Of a DNA stretch of 64,000 nt, positions 16,069 through 24,747 are shown piece after piece. The position numbers and the translations under genes were made by a program. Within the stretch, counting starts at the first letter, position 1. Every line of letters starts with the position of its first letter. Source of the stretch: Microbulbifer celer (GTDB lineage Bacteria; Pseudomonadota; Gammaproteobacteria; Pseudomonadales; Cellvibrionaceae); contig NZ_CP087715.1 of assembly GCF_020991125.1 (NCBI RefSeq), positions 2,507,501-2,571,500 of the forward strand. The letters run 5' to 3'. The notes under the pieces were generated by a model. That model was not told the origin of the DNA, did no database searches, and saw only the letters and a list, made by a program, of their open reading frames with translations.

Positions 16069-17319
16069 ATGGTTATCACGCTTTACCCTATCAGTCTGCT
16101 TATCTTTGCCAGCATCTTTATCTGCCTACCGCTGATTCTGCTGCTGTGGATGGCGCCCTGGGGGAACCGACGGGCCAACCATTGTCTGGCGCTACTACTG
16201 GTCGTCAGCTGTGTCATCGCTGCGGCGCAGCTGCCCATGACCGAGCTGCCGCCACTCCCAACATCCTACTTTTACATTTTTTCGCTGCAGTTACTGCCTG
16301 GTCCACTGCTGTTCTTCTTCACCCTGCTGCTCACCCACCCGGGCTTCTCCTGGCAGCGGCAGCACCTGCTGCACCTGCTCCCGGCGCCGTTGATGGCGCT
16401 GGTCTGGTGGCTGCAGCAGCCACTTTCCGAGAGCGGACTGCTCAATCTACCCTGCGCGCGGGCATCTGGCTGCGAGCTGCTCTACCAGGCGCGCTTTCTG
16501 CACCGCTTCAGTACCTATCTCTCGTTGATCGGGTACTGCAGTGCCGCCTTGTGGGTCTTGCGTCCACACCTTAGTAGAATCAAACAACACTACTCAGAAA
16601 TTGAACAGGTGCATCTGCGCTGGCTGAAGGTGCTGCTGAGTTGCTATGTGGTAGCCACCCTATTGGCGGTCGGTCTCGAGTGGCACGGTTTCTTCCACCC
16701 GCGGCCTCAGTTCTCTACTGGTGTTCTTCAGGGGCTGTCCCCGCTGGTGCTCGCTCTGACGCTGGGCTACTTCGGTCTGCAACAGCGGCATATCCAGCTG
16801 GAAACTACCGCGCCCCGGACATACACCCCGATTGTCGCGTCCGCATCAGAGACAGAGCAGCAAGCGCAGCCTCAACAACAAGCTCAACAACGGGACGGCG
16901 CCGGGAACGCACCTGGCAAATACCAGACCAGCAGCCTGACGGAGTCCGCTGCCGCCGAAATCTGGGAACAGTTACAGCAGCGCATGCTGCGGGATAAACC
17001 CCACCTGAAACCGGGGCTCAAGATCGCCGATCTCGCCCTTACCCTCGACGTGCCGGTACATCACCTTTCCGAGTGTATCAACGGGTTTGCCCGACAGTCG
17101 TTCTACGATTTCATCAACCAGCGCCGGGTGGAAGAAGCGGCACGGCTGCTGACGGACCCACAACATCGCCATCTGTCGGTGACCGATATCGGCCTGCAGG
17201 CGGGGTTCAACTCCAACTCCACCTTCTTTACACACTTCAAAAAGCGCCTGCAGATGACGCCGAAACAGTTTCGGCAACGGCAGAGCGAAGCTTCCACGCC
17301 ACCCCCAAAAACGATTTAA
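16069..17319 (+). CDS. Membrane-bound AraC-type transcriptional regulator
   Basis: The protein has 416 residues from the ATG at 16069 (MVITLYPISLL); an earlier ATG at 16006 would add a charged leader in front of the first helix and is less likely. About seven hydrophobic helices fill residues 1-240. A Gln/Ala-rich linker follows, then a C-terminal AraC domain (about 300-405) with LALTLDVPVHHLSECING and TDIGLQAGFNSNSTFF, ending FKKRLQMTPKQFR. Such 7TM-AraC regulators often control adjacent TBDR genes in this lineage, so it probably controls the TBDR at 17498. Confidence 0.85.
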   Translation: MVITLYPISLLIFASIFICLPLILLLWMAPWGNRRANHCLALLLVVSCVIAAAQLPMTELPPLPTSYFYIFSLQLLPGPLLFFFTLLLTHPGFSWQRQHLLHLLPAPLMALVWWLQQPLSESGLLNLPCARASGCELLYQARFLHRFSTYLSLIGYCSAALWVLRPHLSRIKQHYSEIEQVHLRWLKVLLSCYVVATLLAVGLEWHGFFHPRPQFSTGVLQGLSPLVLALTLGYFGLQQRHIQLETTAPRTYTPIVASASETEQQAQPQQQAQQRDGAGNAPGKYQTSSLTESAAAEIWEQLQQRMLRDKPHLKPGLKIADLALTLDVPVHHLSECINGFARQSFYDFINQRRVEEAARLLTDPQHRHLSVTDIGLQAGFNSNSTFFTHFKKRLQMTPKQFRQRQSEASTPPPKTI

Positions 17320-17324
17320 GTCAT

Positions 17325-17365
17325 TGATTTAAATCACATTTTTAATTCGGATTTGCAAATCCGAA
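17325..17365. promoter_or_regulatory. Two palindromes upstream of the TBDR gene
   Basis: TGATTTAAATCA (17325-17336) and the perfect 20-mer TTCGGATTTGCAAATCCGAA (17346-17365) lie between the regulator stop and the TBDR start. They may be operators for a dimeric regulator. There is no T-run, so a terminator is less likely. Confidence 0.5.
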
Positions 17366-17497
17366 CAGTGCATCCGGTTTATTTTGTGCGAGTTTCCAAA
17401 CCCGGAAGCAACGCACCACCTCATCCCGCTATAAAGCTTCGACAAAAAACAACAACCATAAACCCGAGACTAATAACAACCTACGCTTGGAGAGCCT

Positions 17498-19690
17498 ATG
17501 AAAGCCTCGCGATTCTTACCTCATGCCCTGGCCGCAGCGGTCGCTGCACCGATCACTCCCCTGGCATTGGCGGCAGAACTGGAAGAAGTTACCGTAACCG
17601 CGCAGAAACGCAGCCAGCGCCTGACAGAAGTACCCATCGCCATCACCAGCTTCGGTGCCGAGAATATTGAGGAAACCGGCATTCGCCAGTTGCGCGAAGT
17701 GGCCGAGTTTATCCCCAACCTCTCAATCAGCTCCGGTAAAGATTTCGATTCCACCGTCAGTATCCGCGGTGTGGGTGCCAACAGCCGTAATATCGGCTTC
17801 GATACCCGTGTCGGGGTCTACCTGGACGGCGTCTATCTGGGGCAATCCCCGGCACTGAACCAGGAGTTGCTGGATCTGGAGCGCATCGAGGTACTGCGCG
17901 GCCCGCAGGGGACCCTGTTCGGCAAGAACACCGTCGCCGGCGCCATCAACCTGATCTCCCGCCAACCCGGCAACACCCTGGAAGGCGGCATCAATATCGA
18001 GTACGGCAACTTCAACACACGGCAGATGTCCGCATCCTTGAGCGCACCGCTGTCCGACAGTCTGTTCGCAAAAGTGGCCCTGAGCAGTCAACAACGTGAC
18101 GGTATCCAGGACAACCTCCTGACCGGCAACGCGCTGAACGAGCAGGACGGAGACGCCTACCGCGCCCAGCTGGTCTACGATGCCGGCGGCAACTTCACCG
18201 CCAACCTGGCAATTGATGGCACCGACGCGGAACGCCTGACCTACGTCGGCGAACCGGTAACCGATACGTTCGGTATGACACCGGATACCGCGGCTCCACA
18301 AGACGACACCGTGGCCATGAACCACGACCCGCTGGAAGCCCGTGAAATCCGCGGTAGCGCCCTGACCATGAACTGGGATCTGGCTTCCGGGTTTGCTATC
18401 AAGTCCATCACCGCCGTGCGGGATACCGAAATTTTCTATCGCAACGATGTGGATTACGCACCGCTGGATCTCGCCGAGCTGCGCTATGAGGACAGCTACA
18501 ACCAGGTGACCCAGGAGTTCCAGCTGGTCTCCCCGGAAAGCGAAGATCTGCAGTATGTGGCCGGCCTCTATCTGTACCAGCAGGAAGGTGACAGCCTGCG
18601 CCAGATCGTCAGCACCCCCACCGCCGCCATGCTGTTCGGCACCAACCCCGAGGTTCCGGTTACCACCGACGGTACCGTGGATACCAGCAGCTTTGCGGCC
18701 TTCATGAACGGTAGCTACCGCCTCACTAGCCAGTGGAAACTCGGTTTCGGTTTCCGCTACTCGGAAGAAGAGAAAGACGTGGACTGGCGCATCGACGGCT
18801 CTGGGTCCGGCGCCTTCGCCATGGGTACCGGCAGCGTTGACGACCGCCGCACCGACAGTCACTTTTCTCCCAATGTGGTGCTGAACTACGATTTCACCCC
18901 CTACATTCACGGCTACGCCAAGTACGCCGGCGGCTTCAAGAGTGGCGGTTACAACCTCGACTTTATCGGCCAGAGCGACCTGAATGCGGGTATCGATTTC
19001 GACAAGGAAACCGTGGATAGCGTTGAAATCGGCCTGAAGGGTACCGCCCTGAATCGCAGCCTGAGCTTCAACCTGGCCGCTTTCCAGTCCGATTACACCG
19101 ACTATCAGGTGAACCAGTTCATCGATCTCGGTGAAGGCCGCACCTCCATTTCCATCCGCAATGCAGCGGAAGTGGAAACCCGCGGCCTGGAGGCAGAGTT
19201 TACGTACAATGCCAATGATTACCTGCAACTGAACGCGGCCTTCGGTCTGCTGGATGCGGAATTTGCGGACTACCCCGGCGGCGGTGCCGGCGGTGCGGAT
19301 GTCTCCGGTAACAAACTGCCCGGCGCGTCGGATTACACGGTGAACCTGGGTGCCCAATACCGCTATCCAATCATGTCCATGGGCGTAGAATTTATGGCGC
19401 GCGTGGACTACTCCTTCCGCGATGACTATTACAACACCGCGGACAACGAGCAGTACCGAACCCTGATGAGCGGTGACGTGGTGCAATACGGCTGGGTGGA
19501 CGACATCGAGCTGGTCAACGCACGTATTGGCGTAATCAGCGACAGTGAAAGCTGGAGTGCCTCCCTGTGGGCACGGAACCTGCTGGACGAGGAGTACCTC
19601 ACAGATACGTCCCGCGACTTCTTCGGTACCCTGACGCACTTCAAGGGCATGCCGCGGACTTACGGACTGGAAGTGGGTTACCGCTTCTGA
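17498..19690 (+). CDS. TonB-dependent outer-membrane receptor
   Basis: The protein has 730 residues with a signal peptide (about 1-26). The TonB box region VTVTAQKR is at 31-38. The plug domain contains IRGVGAN and VLRGPQGTLFGKNTVAGAIN. The 22-strand barrel ends in the expected aromatic residue (GLEVGYRF). It resembles the FecA-like/IroN-type receptors with VTVTAQKR boxes common in marine gammaproteobacteria. The neighbours, an AraC regulator and a secreted or anchored M20 peptidase, suggest a peptide or amino-acid conjugate ligand, but this is only inference. Confidence 0.92.
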   Translation: MKASRFLPHALAAAVAAPITPLALAAELEEVTVTAQKRSQRLTEVPIAITSFGAENIEETGIRQLREVAEFIPNLSISSGKDFDSTVSIRGVGANSRNIGFDTRVGVYLDGVYLGQSPALNQELLDLERIEVLRGPQGTLFGKNTVAGAINLISRQPGNTLEGGINIEYGNFNTRQMSASLSAPLSDSLFAKVALSSQQRDGIQDNLLTGNALNEQDGDAYRAQLVYDAGGNFTANLAIDGTDAERLTYVGEPVTDTFGMTPDTAAPQDDTVAMNHDPLEAREIRGSALTMNWDLASGFAIKSITAVRDTEIFYRNDVDYAPLDLAELRYEDSYNQVTQEFQLVSPESEDLQYVAGLYLYQQEGDSLRQIVSTPTAAMLFGTNPEVPVTTDGTVDTSSFAAFMNGSYRLTSQWKLGFGFRYSEEEKDVDWRIDGSGSGAFAMGTGSVDDRRTDSHFSPNVVLNYDFTPYIHGYAKYAGGFKSGGYNLDFIGQSDLNAGIDFDKETVDSVEIGLKGTALNRSLSFNLAAFQSDYTDYQVNQFIDLGEGRTSISIRNAAEVETRGLEAEFTYNANDYLQLNAAFGLLDAEFADYPGGGAGGADVSGNKLPGASDYTVNLGAQYRYPIMSMGVEFMARVDYSFRDDYYNTADNEQYRTLMSGDVVQYGWVDDIELVNARIGVISDSESWSASLWARNLLDEEYLTDTSRDFFGTLTHFKGMPRTYGLEVGYRF

Positions 19691-19794
19691 CCCTGTTTCC
19701 AGCCAAACCGATCCGTATCAACCCACCCCCGCGGTGGGCTGATACGGAATCAACAAAACCTATAACAACGTTAAAAACCCATTGAGATGTTTTC

Positions 19795-21288
19795 ATGAAG
19801 AAATTGTTGATGGGGCTCGGTGCCATACTGGTCGCACTGGTGGCCATTGTGCTGGTGCGCACCGCAGTCTATAGCCCCACTGCCCAGTCGCCCGCCGGTG
19901 CGACGCAGACACCACGCTCTTTCGATCCGCAATTCGACGCCCAGCAGATCGCCGGCAATCTGTCGCGAGCGATTCAGTTTCAGACCGTTTCCTCCGAGCT
20001 TCAAGAAGCTGAAACCCAAGCGCAATTCGAGCAGTTTCTCGACTGGCTGGCGGCAACCTACCCACAGGTACACTCAGCACTGGAGGTAGAGCAGCTGGGA
20101 ATACAGCCGGAGCAACCCTACACCCGGCTGTTTACCTGGACCGGCAGCGATCCGTCCCTGCAGCCGGTCATGTTTTCCGCCCACTATGATGTGGTCCCGG
20201 TTATCCCCGACACCGAAGACGAATGGCAACACCCACCCTACAACGGCACAGTGGACGATACGCATATCTGGGGCCGGGGCGCACTGGACGACAAGAGCGC
20301 CGCAATCGCCCTGATGGAGGCCGCGACACAGATGCTGGCAGAAGGCTTCCAGCCCCGCCGTACCCTCTATATCGCCCTCACCAACGATGAAGAAATCGGC
20401 GGCCCCAGTGGCACCGCCGCGGTGGTGAAAAAATTCAAAAACGAAAACGTGCAATTGGCCTGGACCCTGGATGAAGGCTCCTTCGTACTGCGCGGGTTCG
20501 TCCCCGGCGTTGACCGGGACGTGGCGAGTATCAATGTGGCAGAAAAAGGGTTCCTCACCCTGGACCTGGTCGCCAGAGGCGAGGGAGGCCACTCCTCCAT
20601 GCCGCCGCGGGAAACCGCCGTAGACACCCTGGCCAGTGCCCTGATGAAGCTGCAGGCTTCGCCGATCGCCGGTGGGTTGGAAGGCCTGAGTGCGGAAATG
20701 TTCGATGCCATCGCACCTTACATGTCGTTTGAGAAGCGGATGCTGTTCGCCAACCGCTGGCTGTTCGGGGGGCTGATCGACCGCGCACTCAGTGCCAACC
20801 AGGGCACGGCGGCCATGTTGCACACCACCGTCGCGCCCACCATGCTGCGCGCCAGTGTGAAGGAGAATGTACTCCCCATTGAGGCGGTCGCCACCATCAA
20901 CTTCCGCCTGCACCCGCGGGACACAGAACAGACGATCGTGGATTACCTGAACGCTACCATCGATGATCCACGGGTAACGGTGCAGGTTCGCGACAGCCGC
21001 GCGCCATCCAGGGTATCCAGTACCGGGCACGCGGGTTATCACGGTATCGAAGAAGCAACGCACAGTACCCACAACCACGTCATCACCGCACCTGGACTGA
21101 CAGTGGCCGGTACCGACAGCCGCCGCTACCAGGCGGTGGCCGACGACAACTACCGCTTCAATCCCATGGTGGTAACCCGCGATGACATCAAGGGCTTCCA
21201 CGGCACCAACGAACGCATCACCATCGACAATATGGTCAAAGCAGCCCGATTCTATAGCCACCTGATGGAAACCACCGGCAACCCGTAA
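19795..21288 (+). CDS. M20-family metallopeptidase, membrane-anchored
   Basis: The protein has 497 residues. An N-terminal hydrophobic helix (residues 4-22) suggests export or anchoring. Zinc-site motifs are SAHYDVVPV (His130, Asp132), GALDDKSA (Asp165) and NDEEIGG (Glu199/200). The length and the DDTHIWGRGALDDK context resemble the PM20D1/carboxypeptidase-S group, which cleaves or forms N-acyl amino acids and dipeptides. It follows the TBDR by about 100 bp on the same strand and may process the imported ligand. Confidence 0.92.
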   Translation: MKKLLMGLGAILVALVAIVLVRTAVYSPTAQSPAGATQTPRSFDPQFDAQQIAGNLSRAIQFQTVSSELQEAETQAQFEQFLDWLAATYPQVHSALEVEQLGIQPEQPYTRLFTWTGSDPSLQPVMFSAHYDVVPVIPDTEDEWQHPPYNGTVDDTHIWGRGALDDKSAAIALMEAATQMLAEGFQPRRTLYIALTNDEEIGGPSGTAAVVKKFKNENVQLAWTLDEGSFVLRGFVPGVDRDVASINVAEKGFLTLDLVARGEGGHSSMPPRETAVDTLASALMKLQASPIAGGLEGLSAEMFDAIAPYMSFEKRMLFANRWLFGGLIDRALSANQGTAAMLHTTVAPTMLRASVKENVLPIEAVATINFRLHPRDTEQTIVDYLNATIDDPRVTVQVRDSRAPSRVSSTGHAGYHGIEEATHSTHNHVITAPGLTVAGTDSRRYQAVADDNYRFNPMVVTRDDIKGFHGTNERITIDNMVKAARFYSHLMETTGNP

Positions 21289-21304
21289 TCCCCCGCCCCT
21301 TTTC

Positions 21305-21337
21305 CCGGGAACTGACATCTTGGACGTCAGTTCCCGG
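21305..21337 (+). terminator. Strong hairpin after the M20 peptidase gene
   Basis: CCGGGAACTGAC pairs perfectly with GTCAGTTCCCGG (12 bp) around nine bases, just after the stop at 21288. No T-run follows, so it may be a weak terminator or an mRNA 3'-end stabiliser. Confidence 0.55.
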
Positions 21338-21394
21338 CCCTCTCCACTTCTGTTACCATCGCGTCCGAATATGCCAGTGACAATAACTGGCTAG

Positions 21395-21436
21395 CAGTAA
21401 CACCCGGTACCAGTAACACCTAGTACCAGTAACACC
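21395..21436 (+). repeat. Three tandem 16-bp units before the TPP riboswitch
   Basis: CAGTAACACC occurs at 21395, 21411 and 21427, each followed by six variable bases. The last copy runs into the 5' strand of riboswitch helix P1 (ACCTA at 21434-21438). Confidence 0.75.
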
Positions 21437-21531
21437 TAAGGGGTGGCCCCGGCCTGAGATGCCGCCGGATCGAAAGATCCCGCGTGCAAACCCTTGAACC
21501 TGATCCGGTTAATACCGGCGTAGGAATAGGT
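21434..21531 (+). promoter_or_regulatory. TPP riboswitch (THI element)
   Basis: The conserved core is present: AAGGGGTGG, then CTGAGAT, then ACCCTTGAACCTGATCCGGT leading to TAATACCGGCGTAGGAA. Helix P1 forms between ACCTA (21434) and TAGGT (21527). Downstream, GTCTCTTTC near 21570 can pair with the GAGAGAGAG ribosome site at 21591, which suggests control at translation start when thiamine diphosphate binds. It precedes the thiamine-salvage operon. Confidence 0.95.
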
Positions 21532-21601
21532 AGTCCTTTAGCAGTCCTCCTCTTCGCGTCGCACACCGGGTCTCTTTCAATTTTTTCCCCGAGAGAGAGC
21601 C

Positions 21602-23746
21602 ATGCCTCAAACGTTCACCAGAAAATCACTTGCCGCCAGTATTGTCTTCGCCAGCGCGGTGTCTGTCGGCGTGACCGCAACTGCGGAAACACCCGAAAAC
21701 GCGCCGCTGGAAGAAGTAGTCGTCACCAGTCAATTGCGCGAAGCCACACAGCTGGAAACTCCAACCAGTGTCAGCGTGCTGGATGAAAAAGTGATCGAAG
21801 CGCGCGGCGCTCACAACCTGGAGCAGCTGCTGAACCTGGCCCCCAATGTCAATTTCTCCAGCGGCGCCTCCCGCGGCCGCTTTGTACAGATTCGCGGTAT
21901 CGGCGAGCGCAGCCAGTTTATCGACCCGGTGAATCCGTCCGTCGGCCTGCTGATCGACGGCATCGACTTTACCGGCCTCGGCCTCGCCGCCAGCACCCTG
22001 GATATTGATCAGGTGGAAATCCTGCGCGGCCCCCAAGGTACCGTTTACGGTGCCAATGCCCTCGCCGGCCTGATCACCATGACCAGCAATGCGCCCACCG
22101 ACACGCCATTTGCCAGAGTCTCGGCGGAAGTGGCGGAGTACGGCAGCCACACCGTTTCCGCAGTCAGTAGTGGGCCACTGTCGGACAAGCTGGGTTACCG
22201 GATCGCGGTGCAAAACCAGCAGTCCGATGGCTATATAAAAAACCGCTTCCTCGATCGCGACGACACCAACAATATCGATGAGTCTGTGGTGCGCGGCAAA
22301 TTGCGTTACCAGGCCAGTGACGATCTGCAGCTCGATTTCTCCCTGCTGCATCTGGATATCGACAACGGCTACGACGTCTTCACCCTGGACAACTCCCGCA
22401 ATACCCTCTCCGACGCACCGGGGTGGGACCGGCAGGACACGCTCGCCGGCGCCGTCAGCAGCCTGTGGACCGGCAGCGACCTGTTCAGCGTGAAATCCGT
22501 GCTGAGTGTGGCGAGCTCGGATACCGAATACGGCTACGACGAAGACTGGGTCTATGCCGACTTCCATCCCTGGGGATATACATCCACCGACAACTACCTA
22601 CGCGATCGGGACAACGTCAGCGCCGATGTGCGCTTTATCTCTACCGAGCAAACCCGACTGTTCGGCGACAGTACCCGCTGGGTAGCGGGCCTCTATCTGC
22701 GCGACGAGGAAGAATCTCTCGAGCGCAACACCACCTTCACAAGCCAGTTTGATACACAAAACACCGCGCTGTACGGACAGTTCAACACCGAACTGACAGA
22801 CCGCCTTACCCTGATTACCGGCCTGCGCTTTGAACAACGTACGGCGGACTACGCCGATTCTCTCGCTGTAGATAGCAGTACTGACGAGGACCTCTGGGGC
22901 GGCAACGTCACCCTGGAATTCAGCACCGCGGACAACACGCTGATCTATGCCACGGTTTCCCGCGGCTACAAAGCGGGCGGCGTAAACGGTCGTATTATTT
23001 CCGCCTCCGAGAGCAACGCCCAGATCGGCAGCGATGTATTCACCTTCGATACCGAGCATATGCTCAACTACGAGCTGGGACTGAAAGGCAGCTGGCTGGA
23101 AGATCGCCTGCAGGCACAGGTTGCCGCGTTCTATCAGGACCGCAGCGATGTGCAGGCCAAACAGTCCATCTTCGATCCGGACAACTTTTCTTTTGACGAC
23201 TTTCTCGCCAATGCCGCCGGCGGCAACACCACCGGCCTGGAAATTGAAACCAGCTATCAGGCCAGCAACAAGTTACGCCTGTTCGCCACTGCCGGTTGGC
23301 TGAATGCGGAATTCGAGGATTTCATCAGCACTTCGCACGTGGATGCCCGCAACGACAATACTGGCGAGGTGAGCCCGCTCAATCTCGACGGCCGCGATCT
23401 GGCCCACGCCCCCAACTACCAGTTTTTCACCGGCGCGGAATACGCACTGACGGCAAACCTGACCGCCCGCCTGGAGGTGGAAGGCAAGGACGACTTCTAT
23501 TTCTCCAACAGTCACAGTGCAAAGTCTACGGCCTATGAACTGGTCAATGCACGTTTGACCTATCGCGGTGACGACTGGGACCTTTCCCTATGGGGACGCA
23601 ACCTCACGGATGAGACCATCTATACCCGCGGTTTCTATTTCAGCAATCAGTTCGGCAACAACCCGGCCAACAACTATGCACCGGAAGCCTACTACCAGCT
23701 GGGTGAACCGCGTGTTGCGGGTGTATCTGCGAGCTATACTTTCTGA
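21602..23746 (+). CDS. TonB-dependent receptor under TPP riboswitch (probable thiamine receptor)
   Basis: The protein has 714 residues. A signal peptide (about 1-29) precedes the TonB-box-like EEVVVTSQ. The plug motifs FVQIRGIGER and ILRGPQGTVYGANALAG, and a barrel ending SASYTF, identify a TBDR. The riboswitch 70 bp upstream and the thiamine-handling genes downstream support outer-membrane uptake of thiamine or a precursor. The ribosome site GAGAGAGAG lies before the ATG and can be sequestered. Confidence 0.93.
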   Translation: MPQTFTRKSLAASIVFASAVSVGVTATAETPENAPLEEVVVTSQLREATQLETPTSVSVLDEKVIEARGAHNLEQLLNLAPNVNFSSGASRGRFVQIRGIGERSQFIDPVNPSVGLLIDGIDFTGLGLAASTLDIDQVEILRGPQGTVYGANALAGLITMTSNAPTDTPFARVSAEVAEYGSHTVSAVSSGPLSDKLGYRIAVQNQQSDGYIKNRFLDRDDTNNIDESVVRGKLRYQASDDLQLDFSLLHLDIDNGYDVFTLDNSRNTLSDAPGWDRQDTLAGAVSSLWTGSDLFSVKSVLSVASSDTEYGYDEDWVYADFHPWGYTSTDNYLRDRDNVSADVRFISTEQTRLFGDSTRWVAGLYLRDEEESLERNTTFTSQFDTQNTALYGQFNTELTDRLTLITGLRFEQRTADYADSLAVDSSTDEDLWGGNVTLEFSTADNTLIYATVSRGYKAGGVNGRIISASESNAQIGSDVFTFDTEHMLNYELGLKGSWLEDRLQAQVAAFYQDRSDVQAKQSIFDPDNFSFDDFLANAAGGNTTGLEIETSYQASNKLRLFATAGWLNAEFEDFISTSHVDARNDNTGEVSPLNLDGRDLAHAPNYQFFTGAEYALTANLTARLEVEGKDDFYFSNSHSAKSTAYELVNARLTYRGDDWDLSLWGRNLTDETIYTRGFYFSNQFGNNPANNYAPEAYYQLGEPRVAGVSASYTF

Positions 23747-23805
23747 TTTTGTACAAACTGATTTCCTGAAAACTGAATTTCTGATAACTAGCGGAGCCGA
23801 ATACT

Positions 23806-24090
23806 ATGGAGTCTTCAACCGAGCCGACTCTTAGACTGTCCGTGGAGATCAGCATGTACCCGTTACAAGACGAGTACCTGCCGGCCATCAAGGACTTTAT
23901 CGAACGCCTGAATAATCACCCGGAACTGCAGGTGATCAGCAATACCATGAGTACCCAGGTATTCGGGGATTACGATCCCCTGATGGATATGCTGAAAGCG
24001 GAAATCCGTACTTCCTACGAACAGTTTGGTCGTGCGATTTTCGTGTGCAAGTTTATCGACGGCGACCTGAACCCCAGTCTCGGCGTGTGA
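23806..24090 (+). CDS. Thiamine-binding protein, YkoF-like
   Basis: The protein has 94 residues. It shows the pattern of the YkoF/MTH1187 ferredoxin-like fold: LSVEISMYPL, then ISNTMSTQVFGDYD and a final helix-strand AIFVCKFIDGDLNP. Known members bind thiamine or hydroxymethylpyrimidine. It is the second gene of the riboswitch operon. A cytoplasmic role in binding the imported vitamin is inferred. Confidence 0.85.
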   Translation: MESSTEPTLRLSVEISMYPLQDEYLPAIKDFIERLNNHPELQVISNTMSTQVFGDYDPLMDMLKAEIRTSYEQFGRAIFVCKFIDGDLNPSLGV

Positions 24091-24108
24091 TTCCGGAGCA
24101 CAACAAGA

Positions 24109-24747
24109 ATGTTCAGCCCGGAAGTGCGTGATGCCATTGTCACCTCACTTGCAGCCATGTCCCTATGGGAAGTGGCCGCGGTGATACTCGCGCTCGCCTA
24201 CCTGATTCTGGCGATGCGGGAAAATATCCTGTGCTGGTACGCGGCCTTTGCCAGCACGGCGATTTACCTGTTCCTGTTCTGGGATGTCAGCCTGCTGATG
24301 GAGTCCGCACTGCAGGTTTTTTATCTATTGATTGCCGTTTACGGTTGGTGGCAGTGGCGCAGCCGGTCCGGTCAGAAAGCATCGTTACATATTCACCGCT
24401 GGTCACTGCACCGACACCTGTACACGTTCGCCGGAATTGGTCTTCTGACACTGATGTTCGGGTTTGTGCTGGATAAATACACCAGCGCGGCCCTCCCCTA
24501 CCTGGACTCATTCACTACCTGGGGAGCGGTCGTGACCACTTACATGGTCACGCGTAAGGTGCTGGAGAACTGGCTCTACTGGATTGTGATCGACGGGGCT
24601 GCCATTTACCTGTATATCGACCGCGAGCTGTATCTCACCGCGCTGCTGTTTGCGCTCTACGTGGTTCTGGTGATTATCGGGTTTTTCCAGTGGCTGCCGT
24701 TGTACCGGCAACAGAACCCGTCAATGGAACCGTCGGCTACCGTATGA
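24109..24747 (+). CDS. pnuT: PnuC-family transporter, probable thiamine transporter PnuT
   Basis: The protein has 212 residues with about seven membrane helices. The YGWWQWRSR segment (about residue 80) contains the WxxW signature of PnuC transporters, and ILAMRENILCWYAAF is the conserved first-helix region. PnuC homologues under TPP riboswitches are assigned to thiamine (PnuT) rather than nicotinamide riboside. The stop overlaps the start of the kinase gene by ATGA, which shows translational coupling. Confidence 0.9.
   Translation: MFSPEVRDAIVTSLAAMSLWEVAAVILALAYLILAMRENILCWYAAFASTAIYLFLFWDVSLLMESALQVFYLLIAVYGWWQWRSRSGQKASLHIHRWSLHRHLYTFAGIGLLTLMFGFVLDKYTSAALPYLDSFTTWGAVVTTYMVTRKVLENWLYWIVIDGAAIYLYIDRELYLTALLFALYVVLVIIGFFQWLPLYRQQNPSMEPSATV

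Noticed and set aside
17723..19639. 638-residue reverse-strand ORF
   Set aside because: It lies antisense to a clear TonB-dependent receptor and has no family character; high G+C codon use makes such shadows open.
20074..21318. 414-residue reverse ORF over the M20 peptidase
   Set aside because: It is a shadow; the zinc-site motifs are on the plus strand.
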